Shown piece by piece: positions 1 through 9,642 of a DNA stretch of 43,589 bases. The position numbers and the translations under genes are program-made. Numbering within the stretch: the first letter of the stretch is position 1; every line of letters begins with the position of its first letter. This stretch comes from an uncultured PS1 clade bacterium (GTDB taxonomy: Bacteria > Pseudomonadota > Alphaproteobacteria > MED-G09): positions 1-43,589 of the forward strand of contig CACLQD010000006.1 in NCBI GenBank assembly GCA_902609025.1. The letters run 5' to 3'. Under the pieces are notes generated by a model that saw only the letters and a program-made list of their open reading frames with translations, had not been told where the DNA came from and did not search any database.

Positions 1-1519
1 TTTCATATTTGCCTTTTGCCCAAATCTCATCGCCTAGAACTTCTTTTAAAATATCTATTTCACTAGTTAAAATATCCTTAAATAATTCTTCATTAACCGT
101 TCTTCCGTCATCTAGTTTTGTTGAGTGTTTTAACCATTGCCAGATTTGTGCTCTTGATATTTCTGCCGTCGCTGCGTCTTCCATTAAGTTATATAAAGGT
201 ACAGCCCCACGGCCAGATAACCACGCTTCGATATATTGGACACCGACCTTAATACATTCGCGCATTCCTTCTTCAGTTCTTTGACCTTTATGTACTTCTA
301 GTAAATCGTCTTGAGTAATCGTTACATTATCTAAAGAAACATCTAATTGATTATCACCAGATAATTGATTATCAAAAATTTCCATTGCCACAGGAACTAA
401 TCCGGGATGTGCCACCCATGTTCCGTCATGACCATTATTAACTTCTCGCTCTTTATCATTTCTTACTTTTTCAAAGGCTTTGTCATTTTCTTCATCATTA
501 TTCTTTACGGGAATTTGAGCAGCCATACCTCCCATAGCGAAGGCTCCTCTTTTGTGACAGGTTTTTATTAATAGTAGTGAATAGGAGTTTAAAAAAGCAT
601 CTCCCATAATAACTTGTGAGCGGTCTGGAAGAATATAGTTCGGGTTTAAAGCTAACCGCTTTATATAACTAAATATATAATCCCATCGACCACAATTTAA
701 ACCAGCTATATGATCTCTTAATTCATATAATATTTCATCCATTTGAAATGCTGCAGGTAATGTCTCAATTAAAATTGTTGCTTTACATGTACCATTTTCA
801 ATACCTAATTTTTCTTGTGCATGTACAAACACTTCATTCCATAATCTTGCTTCCAAATATGTTTCCATTTTTGGTAGATAGAAATACGGACCTGTTCCAT
901 TCTCTTTTAATTTCTCATGATTATGAAAAAGGTAAACAGCAAAATCAAATATACCTCCTGAAATTCTTAAGCCATCAATTTCAATATGAGCTTCCTCAAG
1001 ATGCCAACCCCTTGGCCTAACAATTAATACAGCAGGATCTGGATTTAATTTATATTCTTTTCCATTATTTGGATCGAGAAAATCAATTTGACCTCGCCAA
1101 AGATCATACAGATTAATTTGGCCATTAATTACATTACTCCAAGTTGGTGACATAGAGTCTTCAAAATCAGTCATAAAGGTCTTTGCTCCTGAATTAAGAG
1201 CGTTAATGACCATTTTACGATCAACTGGTCCTGTAATTTCTACTCTTCTATCCTGTAAATCCTTTGGTATTGGTGCTACTTTCCAATCTGAATTCCTTAC
1301 TTCCTCAGTTTCAGAAGGAAAATCAGGTAATTTTCCAGCATCATATTCTTTTTGTTTTTCGGCTCTTATTTTTAATAATTCTTTCCTTTTATTGCCAAAG
1401 TTTTTTTCTAAATCATAAATAAATTCAAGGCACTCTTCTGTAAGAACTTTTTCAATTCCAGGTACGCTGGTATCAAGAATTTCCATGCCTTCAGGTGTAT
1501 TAATCATATTCTTTTCCAT
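1..1519 (-). CDS. aceB: Malate synthase A, partial (C-terminus beyond window start)
   Basis: Manual reverse-strand translation from ATG at 1519: MEKNMINTPEGMEILDTSVPGIEKVLTEECLEFIYDLEKNFGNKRKELL...; contains NSGAKTFMTDFEDSMSPTWSNVINGQINLYDL, RPRGWHLEEAH, YFYLPKMETYLEARLWNEVF, GRWDYIFSYIK, KRGAFAMGGMAAQIP, NNGHDGTWVAHPGLV, all characteristic of malate synthase A. No stop before the window edge, hence absent from the ORF track. Confidence 0.95.
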   Translation of the reverse strand, partial: MEKNMINTPEGMEILDTSVPGIEKVLTEECLEFIYDLEKNFGNKRKELLKIRAEKQKEYDAGKLPDFPSETEEVRNSDWKVAPIPKDLQDRRVEITGPVDRKMVINALNSGAKTFMTDFEDSMSPTWSNVINGQINLYDLWRGQIDFLDPNNGKEYKLNPDPAVLIVRPRGWHLEEAHIEIDGLRISGGIFDFAVYLFHNHEKLKENGTGPYFYLPKMETYLEARLWNEVFVHAQEKLGIENGTCKATILIETLPAAFQMDEILYELRDHIAGLNCGRWDYIFSYIKRLALNPNYILPDRSQVIMGDAFLNSYSLLLIKTCHKRGAFAMGGMAAQIPVKNNDEENDKAFEKVRNDKEREVNNGHDGTWVAHPGLVPVAMEIFDNQLSGDNQLDVSLDNVTITQDDLLEVHKGQRTEEGMRECIKVGVQYIEAWLSGRGAVPLYNLMEDAATAEISRAQIWQWLKHSTKLDDGRTVNEELFKDILTSEIDILKEVLGDEIWAKGKYE

Positions 1520-1536
1520 AATTTTTCCTATAGATT

Positions 1537-1567
1537 ATATAACATAGATAATTTGATGATGTTATAT
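1537..1567. promoter_or_regulatory. Inverted repeat ATATAACAT-N13-ATGTTATAT in the divergent aceB/hisS promoter region
   Basis: Exact 9-bp arms at 1537-1545 and 1559-1567 between divergently transcribed genes. Confidence 0.4.
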
Positions 1568-1595
1568 TAATGAATCTATTTATAAAGGTATAGTG

Positions 1596-3083
1596 ATGAC
1601 TTCAGATAATAAAAAAAAGATAAAAGCTGAACGTCCAAGAGGATTTGAAGATCTTTCTGGAGAAGATCTTTTATTACTAGAAAAAATCACATCGACAATT
1701 GAGAAAACATATAAATTTTATGGATTTGAAAAATTAGAAACTAGTATTGTTGAGCTTTCAAATGTAATTGGTTCTTTTTTACCTGATCAGGATAGACCTA
1801 ATGAAGGTGTTTTTTCCTTGGAGGATGATGATAGCAGATGGTTATCACTAAGGTATGATTTAACATCTGGTTTAGCTCGATATGTGGCTGAAAATTATGA
1901 TGCTTTGCCTAAACCTTATAGAAGATATCAATCTGGTTGGGTTTTTAGAAATGAAAAACCAGGTCCAGGTAGATTCCGTCAATTCATGCAAGTGGATGCT
2001 GATACAGTAGGAAGCAAAAACCCATTAGCAGATGCTGAAATGTGTATGATGTTTTCAGATGTATTTGAAAATATAGGAATTGAAAGAAATGATTATTTAA
2101 TAAGATTGAATAATAGAAACCTATTGGACTCTCTATTAGACCAACTTGGATTAAATTCTATAAATAACTCTGATCAGTATTTAACTGTTATGCGCTCTAT
2201 AGATAAACTTGATAGATTAGGTTTTTCTGGTGTTACTGAGCTACTTGGAAAAGGTAGAAAGGATAAATCAGGCGATTTCACAAAAGGCGCAGAGCTTAAG
2301 ACTGAACAAATAGATAAAATAATTAATTTCTTAAATCAGGGCGATAAGAGTCAAAAGACAGATAGAAAATCTGCACTAGAAAAATTAGAAAAGGATTTTT
2401 GTGATAGTGATAAATTCTCTGATGCAGTTATCGAGCTATTGGCTATTTCAGATATCTTAGATGGCGCAGGGTACAATGAAGATAGAGTTGCTATAGACCC
2501 ATCAGTAGTAAGGGGATTAGGTTATTACACAGGGCCAGTTTATGAAGCAGATCTTATTTTCCCAAAAAATAATGACTTACAAAACTTTGGTTCTGTTGGA
2601 GGGGGAGGTCGTTACGACAGTCTCGTAGAAAGACTGAAAGGAGTAAAAGTTCCAGCTACAGGAATTTCAATAGGTGTGAGTAGATTAATGACAGCCCTAA
2701 AACTTTTGGATCAAAAAGTTAATAACAAAAGTGATATTGATGTTGTTGTTTTGTTAATGAATAAAGATGATCAAGTTTATTATTTTAACTTAGCATCGAA
2801 ACTTAGAGATGAAGATTTATTAGCAGATTTATATGTTGGCGACGGAAGTATGAAAGCCCAATTAAAATATGCTGATAAAAGAAATGCCAAAATTGCTTTA
2901 ATTATAGGTGATGATGAAATAGAGAATGACACCGTAACAATTAAAGATTTAAATAAAGGTGCAGAATTGTCTAAAGATATTAGTAAAAATGAAGAATGGC
3001 GATCAAGTAAAGACACTCAAGTGAATGTCCCTCAATCTGAAATGATTAAGATGATAAAGTCTATTTTATCTAAAAGTTCATAA
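1596..3083 (+). CDS. hisS: Histidyl-tRNA synthetase (alphaproteobacterial type)
   Basis: Class II aaRS motifs: RYQSGWVFRNEKPGPGRFRQFMQVDADTVG (motif 2 region), VRGLGYYTGPVYE, GGGGRYDSLV (motif 3 region). Start ATG 1596 (track start 1593 is GTG). Confidence 0.95.
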   Translation: MTSDNKKKIKAERPRGFEDLSGEDLLLLEKITSTIEKTYKFYGFEKLETSIVELSNVIGSFLPDQDRPNEGVFSLEDDDSRWLSLRYDLTSGLARYVAENYDALPKPYRRYQSGWVFRNEKPGPGRFRQFMQVDADTVGSKNPLADAEMCMMFSDVFENIGIERNDYLIRLNNRNLLDSLLDQLGLNSINNSDQYLTVMRSIDKLDRLGFSGVTELLGKGRKDKSGDFTKGAELKTEQIDKIINFLNQGDKSQKTDRKSALEKLEKDFCDSDKFSDAVIELLAISDILDGAGYNEDRVAIDPSVVRGLGYYTGPVYEADLIFPKNNDLQNFGSVGGGGRYDSLVERLKGVKVPATGISIGVSRLMTALKLLDQKVNNKSDIDVVVLLMNKDDQVYYFNLASKLRDEDLLADLYVGDGSMKAQLKYADKRNAKIALIIGDDEIENDTVTIKDLNKGAELSKDISKNEEWRSSKDTQVNVPQSEMIKMIKSILSKSS

Positions 3084-3113
3084 AATATGAAATAAAATAT
3101 TGATTTAATAAAA

Positions 3114-3132
3114 TATTCATATTATATGAATA
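3114..3132. promoter_or_regulatory. Perfect 19-bp palindrome (9-1-9) TATTCATATTATATGAATA, candidate operator of hisZ
   Basis: Direct reading: TATTCATAT/T/ATATGAATA. An additional exact half-site TATGAATA lies at 3138-3145 over the hisZ start codon. Confidence 0.5.
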
Positions 3133-3138
3133 ATTCTT

Positions 3139-4494
3139 ATGAATAAGTCTGTAAATAACATAATTAATGCGCTTGGAGGAACTACCAAACTAGCGAATTT
3201 ACTTGGTGTTAATCCATCTGCTGTCTCTAATTATAGGCAAAAAGGTTTTCCTGCTAGATTGCATCTTAAAATCATTGCTTTATGTGAAGAATTTTCTATA
3301 CCGATTGATAATGATTTCATTGATAAGTCTAAGATACCTCTCAAAGTTATAAAATCTAATTCCAATGAATTTCTTACCCATAAGTCAAATTCAATTATGT
3401 CATCGCTTTCCTCAGATGGATATCAATTAATTGATCCACCTATATTGGTTCCTGCAGATAAAGTTATCGATAGGCTTGGTGAAACTATTGTTGATAGACT
3501 ATATATTTTTTCTCAAAAAGATGGAGTTAGATTGTGCTTACGGCCTGATTTAACGATACCTACTTGTCTGCATTATTTGGATCAAGGTTTTGGCGGAGAA
3601 AAAAAACTATACTCATACTTTGGTAAAGTATTTCAATTTTACGATGAAGAAGAAAATGAACCTACTGAATTTACTCAAACAGGAATTGAGTCCATTGGTG
3701 ATCAAGATTCACTACATGCTGATGTCGATGTTTTTGTTAAAATTTATAACGCTTTAAAGAAAGAGAGTATCAATAATTTTAAAACTTACTTTGGAGATGT
3801 TTCATTATTTCAAGAATTTATAAATGTTTTGGACATTCCTGATTTATGGAAAAAAAGTTTATTAGAAAAGTTTTGGAATGAAGAAGAATTTAAAGTTTTA
3901 TTAGATGAGATAAGTAAAAAGAATATCAAAAACAATAAATTTGCTGAAAGAGTATACTCCCTAGATATAGATTCCGCATTAGAGTTGGTGAGGGGAACTA
4001 TTAATTCATCAGACGGAAGTTTTTTTGCTGGAAGAAGCTTAGAGGAAATAACAGATCGATTAAGAAAAAAAGGTGAGTCATATTCTCTTAAGCCCCTCTC
4101 AGATTCTACGAAGAAATTAATAACTGAATTTCTTTCGATAAAAGACGAACCTTCACTGGCAATTAGTAAATTAAGGAAATTATGTAAGTCTCTAGACGGA
4201 TCATTATTAAATAAGATTGATGAGGCTGAGAAAAGATTTGAAAAAATCAACAGTAATGGAGTTGATTTTAAACATGCTGTTTTTAGTGCTGAAAAGGGTC
4301 GAGATGTCGAATATTACTCTGGTTTTTTATATGATTTTGTTTGGAATAACAATAATGAGAGCATTTATATTGGGGGAGGTGGAAGATATGATGACTTAAT
4401 AAAGTTATTAGGATCAGAAAATAGAATTCCAGCAGTTGGCGCAGCCTTAAATCTAAAAAAAGTTGAACGAATTTCACAAATCGAGAGTTTATAA
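3139..4494 (+). CDS. hisZ: ATP phosphoribosyltransferase regulatory subunit HisZ with N-terminal Cro/C1-type helix-turn-helix domain
   Basis: HisRS-like body (RLCLRPDLTIPTCLHYL, FGKVFQFYDEEENEPTEFTQTGIESIG, GRDVEYYSGFLYDFVW, GGGGRYDDLIKLLG) lying between hisS and hisG; the first ~60 residues (IINALGGTTKLANLLGVNPSAVSNYRQKGFPARLHLKIIALCEE) read as an HTH domain in the same uninterrupted frame. Confidence 0.85.
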   Translation: MNKSVNNIINALGGTTKLANLLGVNPSAVSNYRQKGFPARLHLKIIALCEEFSIPIDNDFIDKSKIPLKVIKSNSNEFLTHKSNSIMSSLSSDGYQLIDPPILVPADKVIDRLGETIVDRLYIFSQKDGVRLCLRPDLTIPTCLHYLDQGFGGEKKLYSYFGKVFQFYDEEENEPTEFTQTGIESIGDQDSLHADVDVFVKIYNALKKESINNFKTYFGDVSLFQEFINVLDIPDLWKKSLLEKFWNEEEFKVLLDEISKKNIKNNKFAERVYSLDIDSALELVRGTINSSDGSFFAGRSLEEITDRLRKKGESYSLKPLSDSTKKLITEFLSIKDEPSLAISKLRKLCKSLDGSLLNKIDEAEKRFEKINSNGVDFKHAVFSAEKGRDVEYYSGFLYDFVWNNNNESIYIGGGGRYDDLIKLLGSENRIPAVGAALNLKKVERISQIESL

Positions 4495-5465
4495 TGTCTA
4501 AAATCAAACTTGGCTTACCATCAAAAGGAAGAATACAGGAAGATATGAATAATTTTCTTTACTCTGCCGGCATTGAGATTAAGAAAGATGGAGGTCAAAG
4601 AACATATGTAGGTAGCTTCAAAAATTTTGAAGGCTTTGAATTGAGATTTCTATCTGCAAATGAAATAGCAAAAGAATTAAACAATGGTAATCTTCATCTT
4701 GGCTTAACTGGTTTAGATCTTATAAGAGAATTAGATAGTAAAGAATCTAGCAATGTAATTTCTCTTCTTGAACTAGGGTTTAGTAAAGCTGATGTCATTG
4801 CAGCAGTTCCTAATTCATGGATTGATGTATCAAACATGAAAGATCTTGCTGATGTATCTAGGGATTTTGTAAGACTTCATGACAGAAGATTGAGAGTGGC
4901 TACAAAATTTCAAAATTTAACAAGAAACTTCTTTATTAAGAATAATTTAAATAGCTTTAGAATAGTAGAAAGTATTGGGTCAACAGAAGGATCACCGTCT
5001 GCAGGAACTGCCGAAATGATTACTGACATTACTTCAAGCGGAAAGACCCTTGAAGAAAATAATTTAAAAATACTAGATGATGGAATTATCCTTAAAAGCG
5101 AAGCATGCATATTTGCTTCCATAAATGAAAAATGGAATGAAATAGAATTAGAAAATATTCAAAAATTCTTGCGAGTTTTATCAGCAAAATCTATGGCGAT
5201 TTCTCATATAGAGCTAACTTTTAATTGTCATAAAAAAATTGATAATCTTGAATTAAATATCTTTAGAGAATATGAAGGGTTTTTTCTTAACAACTTTTTT
5301 GAAGCTGGTGATAATGTATCTTTAATAGTTCCTAATACAAATTCTTCATTATGTTCTGAGTATTTAATATCACTTGGTTATGGACCAATTAAAATTAATA
5401 AACCTGAATTCATCTATCAAAATAATAATAATGCTTGGAATAGACTTGCTTCAGTAATTTTTTAA
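4494..5465 (+). CDS. hisG: ATP phosphoribosyltransferase catalytic subunit
   Basis: IKLGLPSKGRIQED, LHLGLTGLDLIRE, VATKFQNLTRNFF, IVESIGSTEGSPSAGTAEMITDITSSGKTL; TAATG overlap with hisZ. Confidence 0.93.
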   Translation: MSKIKLGLPSKGRIQEDMNNFLYSAGIEIKKDGGQRTYVGSFKNFEGFELRFLSANEIAKELNNGNLHLGLTGLDLIRELDSKESSNVISLLELGFSKADVIAAVPNSWIDVSNMKDLADVSRDFVRLHDRRLRVATKFQNLTRNFFIKNNLNSFRIVESIGSTEGSPSAGTAEMITDITSSGKTLEENNLKILDDGIILKSEACIFASINEKWNEIELENIQKFLRVLSAKSMAISHIELTFNCHKKIDNLELNIFREYEGFFLNNFFEAGDNVSLIVPNTNSSLCSEYLISLGYGPIKINKPEFIYQNNNNAWNRLASVIF

Positions 5466-5467
5466 TC

Positions 5468-5497
5468 AAAAAAAAGGCCACCAAAATGGCGGCCTTT
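5468..5497 (-). terminator. Rho-independent terminator of groESL (possibly bidirectional with hisG)
   Basis: Minus-strand AAAGGCCGCC-ATTT-TGGTGGCCTTT stem (one G-U pair) followed by a T-run; between convergent hisG and groEL. Confidence 0.8.
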
Positions 5498-5519
5498 AAT
5501 TATACTATTTGTTTTGAAA

Positions 5520-7199
<1,680 letters not shown>

Positions 7200-7203
7200 T
7201 TAA

Positions 7204-7491
7204 TTAGCCGATTATTCCTAAAATATCGGACTCTTTCATGATTATTAAATCATCACCACCAACTGTAACTTCAGTTCCTGACCATTTACCAAATAGAATT
7301 TTATCACCTTTCTTAACATCAAGAGCAGTTACCTTGCCATCTTCAGATTTAGTACCACTACCAACAGCAACAACTTTTCCTTCAGAAGGTTTTTCTTTTG
7401 CAGTATCAGGTATAATTATACCTCCAGGTGATTTCTCATCTTCATCTAATCTCTTAACTAATACACGATCGTGTAATGGACGAAATTTCAT
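7204..7491 (-). CDS. groES: Co-chaperonin GroES
   Basis: [46 protein letters not shown]... Confidence 0.98.
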   Translation of the reverse strand: MKFRPLHDRVLVKRLDEDEKSPGGIIIPDTAKEKPSEGKVVAVGSGTKSEDGKVTALDVKKGDKILFGKWSGTEVTVGGDDLIIMKESDILGIIG

Positions 7492-7532
7492 ATTTTTTCT
7501 CCTAAATAAAAATAATTAAGTTTAAAACTCCC

Positions 7533-7571
7533 CCCAATTTTTTTTTAAAACTTTATTAGGTTTAAATTGGG
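7533..7571 (-). promoter_or_regulatory. Predicted stem-loop in groESL 5'UTR
   Basis: 8-bp complementary arms CCCAATTT (7533-7540) / AAATTGGG (7564-7571), with further AAAC/GTTT pairing inside. Confidence 0.4.
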
Positions 7572-7579
7572 TATAGCTT

Positions 7580-7608
7580 AGATAGTTATGAAGATAACAA
7601 GTGTCAAG
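7580..7608 (-). promoter_or_regulatory. Candidate RpoH (sigma-32-like) promoter for groESL
   Basis: Minus strand CTTG-N18-ACTATCT, close to the alphaproteobacterial RpoH pattern CTTG-N17/18-CYTATNT; also TTGACA-N17-TATCTA. Confidence 0.55.
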
Positions 7609-7707
7609 TACTCATATTGCAAAAATACATATTTTTGATGTTTTTTGATAAAATTTTATAAAAAAATGCATAATTTTTATGAAATTTACATAAAATATGG
7701 TGAAAAA

Positions 7708-7736
7708 TTGATAAATTTTGTTAAATTTTCTATAAA
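7708..7736 (+). promoter_or_regulatory. Candidate sigma-70 promoter for the CaCA antiporter
   Basis: TTGATA (7708-7713) - 17 nt - TATAAA (7731-7736), 45 nt upstream of ATG 7782. Confidence 0.45.
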
Positions 7737-7781
7737 ATAGAAAAATATAGACGAATATACTAATACTTGTTAGTTATTCTT

Positions 7782-8696
7782 ATGTTCTTTTACATTTCAA
7801 TAATTATAGGGATTATTTTACTTTCTTTTGGAGGTGATTATCTAGTCAAAGGCTCTAGTGGTTTAGCAAGTAAGCTTAAAATCTCTCCCATGATAATTGG
7901 AATAGTAATAATAGGTTTTGGGACTTCAGTGCCTGAAATTTTTGTTGCTTCTAATGCTGTAATAAATGATTCATCAGATATAGCTCTTGGCAGTATAGTG
8001 GGATCAAATATTGCTAATATACTTTTAGTATTTAGTTTTGGTCTTCTTATAGCTAAGGATAATATATTAAAAGTTGTTTCGAAAGGCGATATGTTTGTTA
8101 TGTTGGCAGTAACTTTGTTGCTTTCAATATTTTTAATCATTGGTTCAATTAAGACACCTTTATCTTTCATTATGATTTTATTATTACCAGTATATTTTTA
8201 TTGTTCTTATAATTTTTTTAACAAAAATATTGAAGTAGATGAAATCAATTTAAAAGATAGTTACCTAAAATTATCGATAACTATTTTTGTTGGTTTCTTT
8301 CTTTTGTTCTTAGGTTCAGATATTTTTATAAAAGGCCTAAAAGATTTTGCCGTGTATTACAATATTCCTGAAGCAGTTTTAGGACTTACCCTTGCTGCAA
8401 TTGGAACATCACTTCCAGAGTTAGCCGTTACTTTCGCTTCCGTCAAAAATAAAGCGGAAAAGGTTTTATTAGGCAATATTTTGGGATCAAATATTATAAA
8501 TGTTCTAGGCGCATTAGGAATTTCTTCTTTATTTGGCACAATCATAGTTCCTGAGAATTTTTCTTTTATAAGTTTATACTATTTAATTTTTTCAGCACTG
8601 TGGCTCTATTTACTAACAAGAATTCAAACCAAGAAAATTTACCTTGGATCATTTGGGTTAGCTTTGTATTTAATTTATATTATTTCTTTATATTAG
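7782..8696 (+). CDS. Calcium/sodium antiporter, CaCA family (YrbG-like)
   Basis: Two internal repeats with GxxxSxPE motifs: GFGTSVPEIFVASNAV...ALGSIVGSNIANI and AIGTSLPELAVTFASV...LLGNILGSNIINV; hydrophobic throughout. Track ORF begins at 7767 (TTG); ATG at 7782 preferred. Confidence 0.9.
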   Translation: MFFYISIIIGIILLSFGGDYLVKGSSGLASKLKISPMIIGIVIIGFGTSVPEIFVASNAVINDSSDIALGSIVGSNIANILLVFSFGLLIAKDNILKVVSKGDMFVMLAVTLLLSIFLIIGSIKTPLSFIMILLLPVYFYCSYNFFNKNIEVDEINLKDSYLKLSITIFVGFFLLFLGSDIFIKGLKDFAVYYNIPEAVLGLTLAAIGTSLPELAVTFASVKNKAEKVLLGNILGSNIINVLGALGISSLFGTIIVPENFSFISLYYLIFSALWLYLLTRIQTKKIYLGSFGLALYLIYIISLY

Positions 8697-9607
8697 AAAG
8701 GCTCATAAGGAAACACAGTTACAGTAGCGCCTAAGTCTTGACCAACTGATTCAAATGCCGGAAATGCAGAATCAAGAAGTTTTTTAGGTGTCCATCCCTC
8801 CTTATCAACTAGACTTTTTATTGGCCTTGGCTGATTAAATAGAACTACTTCATTTCCTCTAACAGATAAAATTTGGCCTGTTAATTTACAATCAGGAGAA
8901 CAGAGCGCGACAACAGTTTGCGCAACTTGATCAGCACGCATAGCATTCTTCATTCTTTCAACTCTTTCCTTAGATGCCTCATCTTTTATAGGGATAGTCG
9001 CAATCATTCTTGTCCAAGCAAAAGGTGCAATAATATTTGACCTAACATTTTTTATTTCATTCTCCATGGCTATAATCCTAGATAACCCTGCAATACCAAG
9101 TTTTGCAGCCGCATAATTGGCTTGTCCAATATTTCCAATTAATCCAGTCGTTGATGTAAATAAAACAAAATTTCCTTCTTCTTTATCTCTAAAATAATTG
9201 ATAGCTGATCTACAAATATTATAACTTCCATTTAGATGAACATCTATTACAGCATCCCAGTCTTGATCATCCATTTTATGAAACATTTTATCTCTAAGGA
9301 TTCCAGCCGGATTAACAATAGAATGAAGGTTGCCATAAGTATCTAAAGCTTGCTGTATCATAAATTCAGCACCTTTCTTAGAAGTAACTGAATCAGAATT
9401 AGTTACGACTTCACCTCCATCTTTTTTAATTTCTTCAGCAACAATTTCTATAGGGTTTTTATCACCTTCATCTCCTCCAGCAACCGATCCCCCTAAATCA
9501 TTTATAACTAACTTAGCTCCCTCTTTTGAAGCTAGAAGAGCTGTTTCCTTACCAATTCCGTTAGCTGCACCAGTTACTAAAACAACTTTTCCGTCTAAAA
9601 CACCCAT
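8693..9607 (-). CDS. Short-chain dehydrogenase/reductase (3-hydroxyacyl-CoA dehydrogenase/HSD17B4-like)
   Basis: VTGAANGIGKE Rossmann motif, NPAG, STTGLIG...YAAAK catalytic motif. Confidence 0.85.
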   Translation of the reverse strand: MGVLDGKVVLVTGAANGIGKETALLASKEGAKLVINDLGGSVAGGDEGDKNPIEIVAEEIKKDGGEVVTNSDSVTSKKGAEFMIQQALDTYGNLHSIVNPAGILRDKMFHKMDDQDWDAVIDVHLNGSYNICRSAINYFRDKEEGNFVLFTSTTGLIGNIGQANYAAAKLGIAGLSRIIAMENEIKNVRSNIIAPFAWTRMIATIPIKDEASKERVERMKNAMRADQVAQTVVALCSPDCKLTGQILSVRGNEVVLFNQPRPIKSLVDKEGWTPKKLLDSAFPAFESVGQDLGATVTVFPYEPF

Positions 9608-9642
9608 TGAAAAACCTCATAAAATAAAAAAATTAATAAAAT

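Noticed and set aside
721-738. 13-bp match (ATTCATATAATAT) to the hisZ palindrome half inside aceB
   Set aside because: Lies in coding sequence (EILYEL codons) and lacks the second arm; a likely AT-rich coincidence.
9-1418. Plus-strand ORFs 9..284, 748..1020 and 1206..1418
   Set aside because: They are antisense to the malate synthase A gene, which reads open on the minus strand through the window edge.
3810-5122. Antisense ORFs inside hisZ/hisG (3810..4250 -, 4283..4507 -, 4910..5122 -, 4217..4399 +)
   Set aside because: Shadow ORFs opposite or out of frame with well-supported CDSs; no recognisable domain.
7610-7766. Highly AT-rich stretch upstream of the CaCA antiporter as a possible origin or ncRNA
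   Set aside because: No DnaA boxes or stable structures beyond homopolymer-like A/T; a sigma-70 promoter explains it adequately.
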